From CAWIHA01 sp963835855 (GTDB lineage: Bacteria; Acidobacteriota; Terriglobia; Bryobacterales; Bryobacteraceae): a stretch of DNA of 64,000 nt. A model generated the notes under the pieces. It worked only from the letters and a program-made list of their open reading frames with translations. It was not told the origin of the DNA and did no database searches. Both the position numbers and the translations under genes were made by a program. The stretch spans positions 1 through 64,000 of the forward strand of contig CAWIHA010000010.1 in assembly GCA_963835855.1 (NCBI GenBank), read 5' to 3'. This document shows positions 19,590 to 28,091 of the stretch, piece by piece (within the stretch, counting starts at the first letter, position 1; each line of letters starts with the position of its first letter).

Positions 19590-20341
19590 GCGCCGGCCTC
19601 CTCGACAGCCGCGATCCCAGGCGCCCAAGCGGGAATCCCGCCAGGCGCCGCGCGGCCTTCAGGCTCCCAACGGAAGTGGATCTCCTCGCGTAGCGCGAAG
19701 ATCGCCCACAGGGACGGAGCACAGGCGGCGCGCACGGGCTCGTAGCTGAAGCGGTGATGCATCGTCGGCCCGTAAGAGGCGAGCGCCCACAGATGCTCGG
19801 GGGTCGCGTAGCCCTTGTGCCGCCGCAAACCGAATTGCGGATAGATCTGGTCCCACTCGCGCATCGACGCGTCCCGGTATACCTTCGCAAGGATTGAGGC
19901 AGCCGCGATCGCCTGGCATTTCGCATCTCCATGAATGATGCGCCGCTGCGGCAAAGGCAGATCGAGGCGGACGGCGTCGAGCAGCAGGTAATCAGGGGGC
20001 GGGTCCAATTGCTCGATGGCGCGCTGCATCGCCAAGCAGGAAGCGTTATATATGTTGACGCGGTCGATGACGAAAGCATCCACGGCCGCCACCGCCCAAG
20101 CGGCGCGCTCACGGATCGCCGCGGCCAGTTCCTCGCGGCGCATGGGGTCCAGTTCTTTGCTGTCGCGCAGACCGTAGACCGGCCGCTCCACCGAGAGCAC
20201 GACCGCGGCAGCGAACACCGGGCCGAAAAGCGCGCCGCGCCCCGCTTCATCAGCGCCCGCCACACAGGCGTACCCCGAGGCGCAGGCTTCCCGCTCCAAT
20301 TTTCCCTGGCACCGGAACTTTAGCTTCCGCGGAGCTGGCAA
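19580..20341 (-). CDS. rnhB: Ribonuclease HII
   Basis: 253 residues. The catalytic motif AGADEAGRGALFGPV (near residue 28) holds the DEAG residues, YGLRDSKELDP follows near 57, DAVRLDLPLP supplies the next Asp near 122, and DAKCQAIAAASILAKVYRD the last near 140. It removes ribonucleotides and primers from DNA. It follows rplS directly with a 2-bp gap in the conserved ffh-rpsP-rimM-trmD-rplS-rnhB order. A C-terminal extension beyond about residue 215 is not needed for catalysis. Confidence 0.96.
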   Translation of the reverse strand: MPAPRKLKFRCQGKLEREACASGYACVAGADEAGRGALFGPVFAAAVVLSVERPVYGLRDSKELDPMRREELAAAIRERAAWAVAAVDAFVIDRVNIYNASCLAMQRAIEQLDPPPDYLLLDAVRLDLPLPQRRIIHGDAKCQAIAAASILAKVYRDASMREWDQIYPQFGLRRHKGYATPEHLWALASYGPTMHHRFSYEPVRAACAPSLWAIFALREEIHFRWEPEGRAAPGGIPAWAPGIAAVEEAGAWR

Positions 20342-20343
20342 TG

Positions 20344-20691
20344 TTACCCACGCTCTTTGAGACGGGCGGCCTTACCTTTGCGTCCTCGCAGATAATACAG
20401 CTTGGCCCGGCGCACTCTCCCAGTGCGGATCACGTCGATGTGGTCGACCACCGGCGCGTGCAACGGGAAGATGCGCTCCACGCCCTGTCCGAAGCTGACC
20501 TTACGCACGGTCAGGGTCTCGCCCAGGCCGGTGTTCTTGCGCGCGATTACAGTGCCTTCGAACGCCTGCAGCCGTTCCTTGTCGCCCTCCTTGATCTTCA
20601 CGTGGACGCGCACTGTGTCCCCGGGGCGGAACTCGACTTTGTCCTCGCGCTTCTTCTGGTTCACATACTTTATCAATAGCGGGTTATTCAT
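20344..20691 (-). CDS. rplS: 50S ribosomal protein L19
   Basis: 115 residues, normal length. Typical segments are KVEFRPGDTVRVHVKIKEG, RLQAFEGTVIARKN, VERIFPLHAPVVDHIDV and RRAKLYYLRGRKGKAARLKE. It sits at the interface of the large and small ribosomal subunits. The ATG overlaps the trmD stop (ATGA), so translation is probably coupled. Confidence 0.98.
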   Translation of the reverse strand: MNNPLLIKYVNQKKREDKVEFRPGDTVRVHVKIKEGDKERLQAFEGTVIARKNTGLGETLTVRKVSFGQGVERIFPLHAPVVDHIDVIRTGRVRRAKLYYLRGRKGKAARLKERG

Positions 20692-21569
20692 GACTCTCGT
20701 TTCCCTGCTTCGTTGACCGCCAGTTCCTCTTGACCGTTCGCGGGCGCCAGCAACTGCGCTTGCCGGCCGGCGGCGCCAAACTCGACCAGGCCGCGCCGTG
20801 CCACGAGATCCGGCCGCAGACGCCGGGTCTTCTCCAGCGCGGCGCGCTCGCGCCAGCGCCGGACCTCCCCATGATGCCCGCTCAGGAGCACCTCCGGTAC
20901 TTTCCAACCACGGAATTCCGCCGGCCGCGTGTACTGAGGGCAATCCAGGAGCATGCCCTCCTGTCTAGAGCCGCTGAACGACTCATTCGCAGCGGACTCC
21001 TTATTGCCCAGCACGCCGGGCAAGAGCCTGGCGACCGTATCGACAACAACAGCGGCGGCGAGCTCGCCGCCGCTTAAGACGTAATCGCCAATCGAAATCT
21101 CTTCGTCCGCCAGATGCTCGGCCACCCGCTCGTCCACGCCTTCGTACCGCCCGCAAATTAGCAATAGACCATCGAGCGAGGCAAACTGCGCCGCCATCGC
21201 CTGGTCGAACAGCCGGCCCTGGGCCGACAGCAGCACGACTCTGCGGTTCGCCTCTCTATCAAGCGATCCGTGACCGCTTCCGTGTATCGAAGCCTCCGGG
21301 CCGTCACCGCAGGCGAATGCCGAGCGGTCAGCGCCACGCTCCGGCCAGATCGATTCCACCGCGTGGAACAACGGCTCCGGCTTGAGCAGCATGCCCTCGC
21401 CGCCGCCGAACGGCCGGTCGTCCACGGTGCGGTGCCGGTCGCTCGTCCAGTTCCTGAGGTCGTGTACACGAATGTCCAACACGCCAGCCGCCCGCGCGCG
21501 GGCGACCACGCCGTGCTCGAACGGCCCCCGGAAAAACTCCGGGAAAATCGTGAGCAGCTCAAAAATCAT
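20688..21569 (-). CDS. trmD: tRNA (guanine-37-N1)-methyltransferase
   Basis: 293 residues, longer than the usual about 250 because of an insertion around residues 75-105. The knot region is intact: LLLICGRYEGVDERV near residue 132 and SIGDYVLSGGELAA near 155, which bind S-adenosylmethionine. N-terminal MIFELLTIFPEFF and GGGEGMLLKPEPLF are standard. It methylates G37 of tRNA and prevents +1 frameshifting. The start is one base from the end of rimM. Confidence 0.97.
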   Translation of the reverse strand: MIFELLTIFPEFFRGPFEHGVVARARAAGVLDIRVHDLRNWTSDRHRTVDDRPFGGGEGMLLKPEPLFHAVESIWPERGADRSAFACGDGPEASIHGSGHGSLDREANRRVVLLSAQGRLFDQAMAAQFASLDGLLLICGRYEGVDERVAEHLADEEISIGDYVLSGGELAAAVVVDTVARLLPGVLGNKESAANESFSGSRQEGMLLDCPQYTRPAEFRGWKVPEVLLSGHHGEVRRWRERAALEKTRRLRPDLVARRGLVEFGAAGRQAQLLAPANGQEELAVNEAGKRES

Positions 21570-22123
21570 CAGCGGCTCAGTTCCTTCAGCCCTTCGGGCA
21601 GATCGACCAGGATCCGCCGGGCGTCCCTGTCGATCGTGACGCAGATCGAACGTGCGAACGGGATCAACAGCGGTTCACCCTGCCCTTCCACTTCGAGCAG
21701 CGGAGGCCCGCCAAATTCCCTGAATGCCTTTACCACGCCGAGACGCTCGCCGGTCGCGCGCTCGACGACCTCCGACCCCACCAGGTCCGACTGATAATAC
21801 TCGTCCGGCGGGAGCTCACGGCGTTCGGTGGCCAGAATACGCACCTCCGCGCCTTCTAACCGCTCCGCTGCCGAGATCGTATCAATTCCGCGGAACTTGA
21901 AAACGAGGCGGCTGCGGTGTGCCCGCACCGACTCGATCTCAAAGCTCCGCTCTGAGAGAGGCTTCCCTTCCGGGCCGAAGAGGCATACCTCCCGCACTTC
22001 CTTAAATCGTTCCGGGCCGTCGCTGAGCGAGACAGCGGACAACTCTCCCCGCCTCCCCCAGGTCCGGCCGAGCAGGGCCAGAGTAAGCCATTCCTCGCGC
22101 GCTCTAGGGCCTTCAGACTCCAG
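21569..22123 (-). CDS. rimM: Ribosome maturation factor RimM
   Basis: The C-terminal part is clearly RimM: YYQSDLVGSEVVERATGERLG near residue 105 and the PRC-like EGQGEPLLIPFARSICVTID near 145. The conserved N-terminal beta-barrel segment (LTLALLGRTWGRRGELSAV) is encoded upstream of the first TTG (22042). In this frame there is no ATG, GTG or TTG between that TTG and the preceding stop. The best candidate start is a CTG at 22121-22123, 4 bp after the khpA stop and 7-8 nt after a GGAG. RimM assists 30S assembly with rpsP and trmD neighbours. The start is tentative; a base error in the sequence is the alternative. Confidence 0.85.
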   Translation of the reverse strand: MESEGPRAREEWLTLALLGRTWGRRGELSAVSLSDGPERFKEVREVCLFGPEGKPLSERSFEIESVRAHRSRLVFKFRGIDTISAAERLEGAEVRILATERRELPPDEYYQSDLVGSEVVERATGERLGVVKAFREFGGPPLLEVEGQGEPLLIPFARSICVTIDRDARRILVDLPEGLKELSR

Positions 22124-22127
22124 AAGA

Positions 22128-22367
22128 CTACTCCAGAATTTCCAGTGTAAACCGCCGGTTCAGCTTCATACCAGCGGCTCCCAGAATCGTCCGGATTGAG
22201 CGTGCTGTTCGTCCCTGCTTGCCGATTACCTTCCCCAAGTCACTAGGGGCCACCCGTAATTCCAACACGGTGACCTGTTCACCCTGTACTTCGCGCACGG
22301 TAACTTGGTCGGGGATGTCGACCAGAGCTTTCGCAATATCCTCCACAAGTTCTCTCATCCCTGACAT
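22128..22367 (-). CDS. khpA: KH-domain RNA-binding protein KhpA
   Basis: 79 residues after a strong GAGGAGG site. A single KH domain with the GKQGRTARSI form of the GxxG loop near residue 50, preceded by VLELRVAPSDLGKVI. Small KH proteins of this type bind RNA, in several bacteria as a pair with KhpB/EloR. Its place between rpsP and rimM is the standard one. Confidence 0.95.
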   Translation of the reverse strand: MSGMRELVEDIAKALVDIPDQVTVREVQGEQVTVLELRVAPSDLGKVIGKQGRTARSIRTILGAAGMKLNRRFTLEILE

Positions 22368-22472
22368 CCCAGCGCCTCCTCATTGCCTCGATCATAACAT
22401 TCCTGAAACGAGGATGGCTGTATCCTCAACAACGCAAAGGCTGAATCGGTGCGCGCGGCCATCGGGACGCCT

Positions 22473-22727
22473 CTAAGCGACCGGTTCCGGGGCCGGCGCG
22501 GGATATGTCTTGATCAGACGGGCGACGGTTTCCGAGGGTTGTGCCCCGTTCTTCAGCCAGTAGCCGATGCGCTCGTGGTCCAGCTTGACCGCAACGGGAC
22601 GGACCGGGCTGTAATACCCGACCACTTCGAGCGAGCGGCCGTCGCGCGCCCTTTCCTTCTCGATCACCACAACGCGGTAGGACGGCTTCTTCTTCGCGCC
22701 GAATCGTGCCAGTCGAATCATCAACAT
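22473..22727 (-). CDS. rpsP: 30S ribosomal protein S16
   Basis: 84 residues: MIRLARFGAKKKPSYRVVV, DGRSLEVVGYYSP and RIGYWLKNGAQPSETVARL are the classic S16 segments. The chosen ATG may be two codons upstream of the real one (Met3). It lies 73 bp downstream of ffh in the conserved ffh-rpsP cluster. Confidence 0.98.
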   Translation of the reverse strand: MLMIRLARFGAKKKPSYRVVVIEKERARDGRSLEVVGYYSPVRPVAVKLDHERIGYWLKNGAQPSETVARLIKTYPAPAPEPVA

Positions 22728-22800
22728 GTTCTGTTTCCGCTCCTGAAATCCTTACCTTGTGTTTCCCGGCGGCGCCAGCAGCCACGCTTCGCGCGGCACG

Positions 22801-24156
22801 CTAGAGCCGGTGTCCCATCATCTCGGGCAGTTTCAGCTTGCCGAGTCTCTTCCCCAGGAACCCGCCGGAGAAACTCTTCATCATCTTCCGCATTTGCGAG
22901 TACTGCTTGAGCAACTGATTGACTTCCTGCACCGTGGTTCCGCTGCCGCGGGCGATCCGCCGCCGCCGGGAACCGTTGAGAATCATGTGGTTCGCTCGCT
23001 CCTTCAGCGTCATCGAATCGATGATCGCCACCACGCGCGTGATCTGACCCTCTTCCACCTTGACGTTCTTCAGATCCTTCAGCGGCCCGATCTGCGGCAT
23101 CATCGAGAGAATCGACTCGAGCGGGCCCAGCTTTCGGAGCTGCCGGATCTGGTCGCGAAAATCTTCGAGCGTAAAATCGTTTTCGGCGAGCTGGCGCTCG
23201 ATCGCCTCGGTCGTTTTCTGGCCGATCTGCTGCTCGACCTTCTCGATGATCGAGAGCATGTCGCCCATGCCGAGGATCCGCGACGCGGCGCGGTCGGGAT
23301 GAAACGGCTCGAGCGCGTCGAACTTCTCGCCGACGCCCACGAACTTCAGCGGCTGGCCCGTCACCGCCCGGATAGAGAGCGCAGCGCCGCCGCGAGCATC
23401 ACCATCCATCTTGGTGAGAATCACGCCGGTGATGCCAAGCCGCTGGTGAAATTCATAGGCGGATTTCACCGCGTCCTGGCCGGTCATCGCGTCGGCTACG
23501 AACAGGATTTCGGCCGGCGCAACCAGATCTTTCAACTGCCGCAGCTCCGCCATCAGATCGTCATCAATGTGCAAACGCCCCGCGGTATCGACCAGCAGCA
23601 CGTCTTTTCCGCTGTTGACCGTTTCGCGCCGCGCGGCGCGCGCCAGCTCGGCCGGCGTCGTCTCTTGCGGCGCGCCAGCATAAACCGGCAACTTGATCTG
23701 GCGGCCGATCACGCTCAACTGCTCACGCGCCGCGGGCCGGTACACGTCCACCGAAACCATCAGCGGGCTGTGGCCGCTTTTGGAAAGCCAGCGCGCCAGC
23801 TTGCCCGTGGTGGTCGTCTTGCCCGAACCTTGCAAGCCGACGATGAACATAACCGTGGGCGGCTCATTCGCAAAGCGCAGCTTCGATTGGGTGCTGCCGA
23901 GGATTTTGATCAGTTCCTCCTGCACGATTTTGACAACCTGCTGCGTGGGCGAGAGCGCGGTAAGAACGTCTTCACCCATTGCCTTTTGCTTGATGTTCTC
24001 GAGGAGCTCTTTCACGACGCGAAAGTGCACGTCGGCCTCGAGCAGCGCCACGCGGATCTCGCGCAGCGCGGCCTCCATGTTGGCCGCGGTCAGCCTGCCT
24101 TCGCCGCGAAGGTTCTTGAAGACGCGTTGCAGTTTTTCGGATAGGTTTTCAAACAT
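22801..24156 (-). CDS. ffh: Signal recognition particle protein Ffh
   Basis: 451 residues. N domain (about 1-90), G domain with FIVGLQGSGKTTTTGKLA (P-loop, near 105), VDTAGRLHIDDDLM (near 190) and ILTKMDGDARGGAALS (near 245), then the Met-rich M domain from about 300 (SILSMMPQIGP, YSQMRKMMKSFSGGFLG). It binds 4.5S RNA and signal sequences for co-translational targeting. It is the first gene of the minus-strand cluster reaching rnhB. Confidence 0.98.
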   Translation of the reverse strand: MFENLSEKLQRVFKNLRGEGRLTAANMEAALREIRVALLEADVHFRVVKELLENIKQKAMGEDVLTALSPTQQVVKIVQEELIKILGSTQSKLRFANEPPTVMFIVGLQGSGKTTTTGKLARWLSKSGHSPLMVSVDVYRPAAREQLSVIGRQIKLPVYAGAPQETTPAELARAARRETVNSGKDVLLVDTAGRLHIDDDLMAELRQLKDLVAPAEILFVADAMTGQDAVKSAYEFHQRLGITGVILTKMDGDARGGAALSIRAVTGQPLKFVGVGEKFDALEPFHPDRAASRILGMGDMLSIIEKVEQQIGQKTTEAIERQLAENDFTLEDFRDQIRQLRKLGPLESILSMMPQIGPLKDLKNVKVEEGQITRVVAIIDSMTLKERANHMILNGSRRRRIARGSGTTVQEVNQLLKQYSQMRKMMKSFSGGFLGKRLGKLKLPEMMGHRL

Positions 24157-24224
24157 TGATCGGGGCCCAAACTGCTGGACTCGGTGGGATCCGACACACT
24201 ACCACATACTCAGGCAGTGAATTC

Positions 24225-24230
24225 ATTATA
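24225..24230 (-). promoter_or_regulatory. Possible -10 element of the ffh promoter
   Basis: A perfect TATAAT on the minus strand, about 70 bp upstream of the ffh ATG, in the gap separating ffh from the secreted-protein gene. No convincing -35 box is seen at the right distance, so this is weak evidence. Confidence 0.3.
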
Positions 24231-24383
24231 GGATAAGTGGGCGCCTGGCCGCGGAGCAGGTGGTGTATCTTAAAGCTGCGCGGAAGGGCCCCGCCAACCT
24301 CTCTACGGCAGGCATCGAGCAAAGCGGGCTCCGGCGGAGGGCCACTTTCACCGTGCCGCCGCCGGAGCACGTGGGAATCGGAG

Positions 24384-26357
24384 CTACCGTGCTGGCATCG
24401 CCCCTGCTGGCGCGCTAATCATGTTTGTCTCTTCCCCTGCGATTTCGATCATTCGCGGCGCGTGCTGGATGAGATCTTGCGCATTCTTGGGGACGAACGC
24501 GAATTGAAAGACCACCGTCAGCTCGTCCTGCTTGAGGTTGCCGGCGAGCTCTTTGTAACCAAACTTCCATTGATCTAGCTTATAAGCAGTCGGCTCGTCG
24601 AGTTGCCGCATGGCCTCGTCCCGCGCCGTCTCGAAGCTCTTGACGCTAATAACGGCGCCCGGCTTGCCGATCGGCCGCCATACGCGAGAGGCGTTGAGCA
24701 CTTGACCGCTGTTGCTCATGGCGATCTTAAGCACACCGCCCGGCCCAAGGACATCGATGCGGTTTCCGCCCACTTCGATTTGACGCCGCTGGGTCACAAC
24801 AACGCCCTTTTGACCTTGCTGGACATCGCCCGGTTTTCCGCCGATAGGCATGCTCGCCGTCAGCAGGCGGGTGACGGAAGCTGCGCCGAGGTCGTTGCCG
24901 TCCCAGCCGAGTTCATGGATCAGGCTCGTTGCACGCGCCAGATAGGCCGGGTCTTCCAGCTTGGCTTCAGCCGGCGACGGCCGCTGCTCCGTAGAGAGGT
25001 AGAGCGCTCCGCTGAGGGGTTCGGCACGCACCTGCGCCTTCGCTCCGGCGAAGGCGGCGAATTCCGTAACGGCCACTTTGCCACCGCGCAAGTCTAGCAT
25101 CTTCAGCCGGGGCGGAATTGCGGCCGCGGCCAAGTAGTACTTTGGCAGTGTCTTCGGGATTGTAAATGGGCTAGGGACAGCAGCCTTGCCCGATCCAGAC
25201 GCCCACAGCGCATAGTAGTACGTGCTTCCGGAAGTGTTCGGCTGTACGGTGAACGTTTTATCCGTGAAGAGGGGGGTGGTCGAGATGTCCGGCCCGCCCA
25301 TCGTGATGCACAGGGGCACCACGCCGGATTCCACGTCACCGAGGCCCTGAATGAAGGAGTCCGCTACATCCGCTCCGCCGTAAAAATTCTGCCAGATGCT
25401 GTTGACGTTGTCTTCGTGACAGTAAGCCAACGTCGAAACACCGCATGCCATGCGAAGATCGGGCGTCAGCGCCGGTCCCCATCGTTGGAACACGTTGCGC
25501 ATGCTGGCGGAGTCCGCGCCGCCTGTGAAGTTCTGCGGGCAATTATAATCCGTGCCTCCGCCTCCATCTGAGCACTGCGGACCATGGGCGAAAACCTCGC
25601 AAGAACACTGCCAGTAGTAGCGCAAGATTCCTCCTTGCATGACGTTGGCAAGCTTCACGTCGGGCTGAGACGCCGTGTCCCCCAAGCTGCACCAGAGGTT
25701 CGGGTTCCCGTGCCCGGCGTAGAAGAAGAGCATCGTCGTATCGATCCCGTCAACGGGATCGATGTCGCTACCCGTAGACGTGAGCGTTTTGTCGTAATAA
25801 AACTTCGATGTATTGGTCAAGCCAACGTGGATATGCCTCTTGGTCCAGTTGTCCGGAGCGTGATTGGCGGCCTGGACCTGGCCATTCATATCCGTGCCGA
25901 AGAGAAATTCATTGGCGGTTTGCAAGTGCCAATCGGTATTGCCGTGCGCGGCAATCGCACTCAACGGGGGATTGCAACGGATTTCGAAACCGGCCTCATT
26001 GGATGTAAAGGGAACCGCCCCTAGGATCTTGGTGGCCTCCCAGCCCTTGTAATAAGGGAGCGGAGTTCCGCCCAGCGTCCAGGTAGTGGACACGTTTTGG
26101 GTACCCGCTTTCTTAAACACGAGCGTCTTTGTAATCGTGTCGATCGCGCCGTCGCTGCGCGTGAAGATGTACTTCACCTTGCCAGGGCCGTTCGTCGTGA
26201 CCGTTCCGGTGAACGTGATGACGGCTGGACAGCCGCCTCGATAGTCCGCTGGTGTGGCATTCAATACCGCTTTGGTGACCTTCGCATGAGCAGCCGTAGC
26301 GCCAATGGCTAGAAGCGCGCAGGAGCACAGGAGATAGGTCGGTGTGTAACGCTGCAT
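24384..26357 (-). CDS. Large secreted protein with a caspase-like His/Cys pattern
   Basis: 657 residues, ribosome site GAGGAGGG. The signal peptide ends near residue 25 (LAIGATAAHA). Residues 30-130 look like an Ig-type beta domain. From about 200 the segment TTMLFFYAGHGNPNLWCSL (His216) is followed by GGILRYYWQCSCEVFAHGP (Cys251/Cys253). A hydrophobic strand ending in GHG and a second strand ending in a Cys is the arrangement of clan CD cysteine peptidases (caspase, gingipain and clostripain type). The C-terminal about 230 residues look like a separate mixed alpha/beta domain. The peptidase idea is inference; the family is not recognised with certainty and the protein may be inactive. Confidence 0.7.
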   Translation of the reverse strand: MQRYTPTYLLCSCALLAIGATAAHAKVTKAVLNATPADYRGGCPAVITFTGTVTTNGPGKVKYIFTRSDGAIDTITKTLVFKKAGTQNVSTTWTLGGTPLPYYKGWEATKILGAVPFTSNEAGFEIRCNPPLSAIAAHGNTDWHLQTANEFLFGTDMNGQVQAANHAPDNWTKRHIHVGLTNTSKFYYDKTLTSTGSDIDPVDGIDTTMLFFYAGHGNPNLWCSLGDTASQPDVKLANVMQGGILRYYWQCSCEVFAHGPQCSDGGGGTDYNCPQNFTGGADSASMRNVFQRWGPALTPDLRMACGVSTLAYCHEDNVNSIWQNFYGGADVADSFIQGLGDVESGVVPLCITMGGPDISTTPLFTDKTFTVQPNTSGSTYYYALWASGSGKAAVPSPFTIPKTLPKYYLAAAAIPPRLKMLDLRGGKVAVTEFAAFAGAKAQVRAEPLSGALYLSTEQRPSPAEAKLEDPAYLARATSLIHELGWDGNDLGAASVTRLLTASMPIGGKPGDVQQGQKGVVVTQRRQIEVGGNRIDVLGPGGVLKIAMSNSGQVLNASRVWRPIGKPGAVISVKSFETARDEAMRQLDEPTAYKLDQWKFGYKELAGNLKQDELTVVFQFAFVPKNAQDLIQHAPRMIEIAGEETNMISAPAGAMPAR

Positions 26358-26899
26358 GTTACCCTCCTCAGGACATCCTAGCGCGTATTTTGATGAAAAA
26401 ACCGTAAGCTCAAGGCTTTAACGCAGGATTCTCCTATTTTTCGCCTTTTGCCTTCAGAGAATGCAAACTCCTCACAAACGGATTGCACCACAGTCACAAG
26501 GAGATTGTATTTTTTTAATGGACTGTGTTATACTCCTGCCAAAGAGATAACTTGCGCTGGCATGGGCTGGGCATCGCGTGGAGGTGTCATCTCTCCATGG
26601 TGCGCCAAGTGCGGGCGTTTGCGCGTTTTGCGACTCTCCCTCCGCTCTAAACCGGCGCAATGCCGTCAGGATCGCGCGCTAACACTCGTTCAGCCGCTGG
26701 CGGAAACGCGAGGGGCAATAGTTCCTGCGCCAGTTCACGGTCGTGATGGACACCAGAGGCGGCAGGCAGAGCGGCCAGCGGCGCCGGAGCCTGCTCCCCT
26801 GCCGCCGCCTCCTACCAGTACGCCTTCTGAATCTCCAATAACGATTCGCGCCTGGTTCCTGCAACCGCGCCTTTGCGCCGCCGCGCGGCTGGCGCCAGC
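26358..26899. other. 542-bp intergenic region, no convincing gene
   Basis: The stretch lies between the queA stop and the start of the secreted-protein gene, both on the minus strand. The half next to the secreted gene is relatively AT-rich (T-run near 26510, TATACT at 26529-26534 on the plus strand), the other half very GC-rich. Short open frames exist on both strands but none has a ribosome site or recognisable content. I see no terminator with a T-run. Confidence 0.5.
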
Positions 26900-27967
26900 T
26901 CAAACAATCAACATGCAGTCGCCATAGGAATAGAACTGGTACCGCGATTCGACCGCGTGCCGGTATGCAGCGAGCACGAAATCCTTGCCGGCGAACGCGC
27001 AGACCAGCAGCAGCAGACTGCTCCGCGGCAGGTGGAAGTTCGTAAGCATGGCGCCCGTGGCGCGGAACTCGAAGCCAGGATAAATATAGAGGGCGGTTTC
27101 GCCGCGCGATGGCCCGAGGCCGCCGCCCAGGGCCGCGCTCTCGATGACGCGCACGCTGGTAGTTCCAACCGCGACCAGCCGCGCAGCCGCGCGAATCTTG
27201 GCTGCGTTGTCTTCGGTGATCTCGAAAGATTCAGGATGGAGCCGGTGCTCCTCGACTCGCTTGGCGCGGATCGGCTGAAACGTGCCGAATCCGATGTGCA
27301 GCGTCACCCGGGCGATCTGGGCGCCCGCGGCGCGGCACTCTTCGAGAACCTCGGGCGAGAAGTGCAGGCCCGCGGTCGGCGCGGCGACCGAGCCTGGCTG
27401 GGCGGCGTAGACGGTTTGGTAGCGTTCGCGATCAAGCGCTTCGTCGGGGCGCTTGATGTAGGGCGGCAACGGGACGTGTCCGATCTCGTCGAACTTCTCG
27501 TAGAGGTCGTCTTGGTAGTCGAATCTGAAGGTCCGCTCGCCGAACGCTCCGCGCGCGACCACTTCGCCTTCGAGGCCGTCATCGAATCGTACGCGCTCGC
27601 CAATGTGCATCTTGCGGCCGGGATGGACAAGGGCCTGCCAGAGCTTCGGGTCCTCCGCATCCGGCTGGAGCAGAAACACCTCGACGCGCCCGGTGAGATG
27701 CTGCTTGCGCGCCGGATTCTTCTTGCCAACCGGCAGCGCGCGCACGCCTACGCGATGGCCGTAAAGCCGCGCGGGAAACACTTTCGAGTCGTTCAGGACC
27801 AGGCAGTCGCCCGGGCGGAGAAAACCGGGCAGCTCGCGAAATGCCCGGTCCTCCCAACGCCGCTCGTTCCGATCGAGCACCAGCATGCGCGAAGCCGCGC
27901 GGTCTTCGAGCGGCCGCTGTGCTATGAGCCCTTCCGGCAGGTGATAATCGAATTCAGAGAGGTCCAT
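26900..27967 (-). CDS. queA: S-adenosylmethionine:tRNA ribosyltransferase-isomerase
   Basis: 355 residues from the ATG giving MDLSEFDYHLPEGLIAQRPLE. Conserved blocks are GDCLVLNDSKVFPARLYG, GSVAAPTAGLHFSPEVLEE (near residue 195), HIGFGTFQPIR (near 235), and the C-terminal NFHLPRSSLLLLVCAFAG. It makes epoxyqueuosine in tRNA from the preQ1 base. No tgt is in view. It is divergent from tsaD with a 124-bp gap. Confidence 0.97.
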   Translation of the reverse strand: MDLSEFDYHLPEGLIAQRPLEDRAASRMLVLDRNERRWEDRAFRELPGFLRPGDCLVLNDSKVFPARLYGHRVGVRALPVGKKNPARKQHLTGRVEVFLLQPDAEDPKLWQALVHPGRKMHIGERVRFDDGLEGEVVARGAFGERTFRFDYQDDLYEKFDEIGHVPLPPYIKRPDEALDRERYQTVYAAQPGSVAAPTAGLHFSPEVLEECRAAGAQIARVTLHIGFGTFQPIRAKRVEEHRLHPESFEITEDNAAKIRAAARLVAVGTTSVRVIESAALGGGLGPSRGETALYIYPGFEFRATGAMLTNFHLPRSSLLLLVCAFAGKDFVLAAYRHAVESRYQFYSYGDCMLIV

Positions 27968-28091
27968 GCCCGTTGTGCAGTAAGACGGTACTTGTGCCCG
28001 CTCCCTAACGGCGTGGTTTCGCGCCCTGGCGCCGAGCCGCGAGCGGACAAGCGCGCTGCCGAAGCAGTTCGCGCTTTTTAGAATAACAGCC

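Noticed and set aside
24149..24370. 73-codon minus-strand frame upstream of ffh
   Set aside because: It overlaps the ffh start and the -10 box and shows no conserved features.
26448..26927. 159-codon plus-strand frame between the secreted protein gene and queA
   Set aside because: Pro/Ala-rich shuffled composition, no ribosome site, overlaps the queA end antisense.
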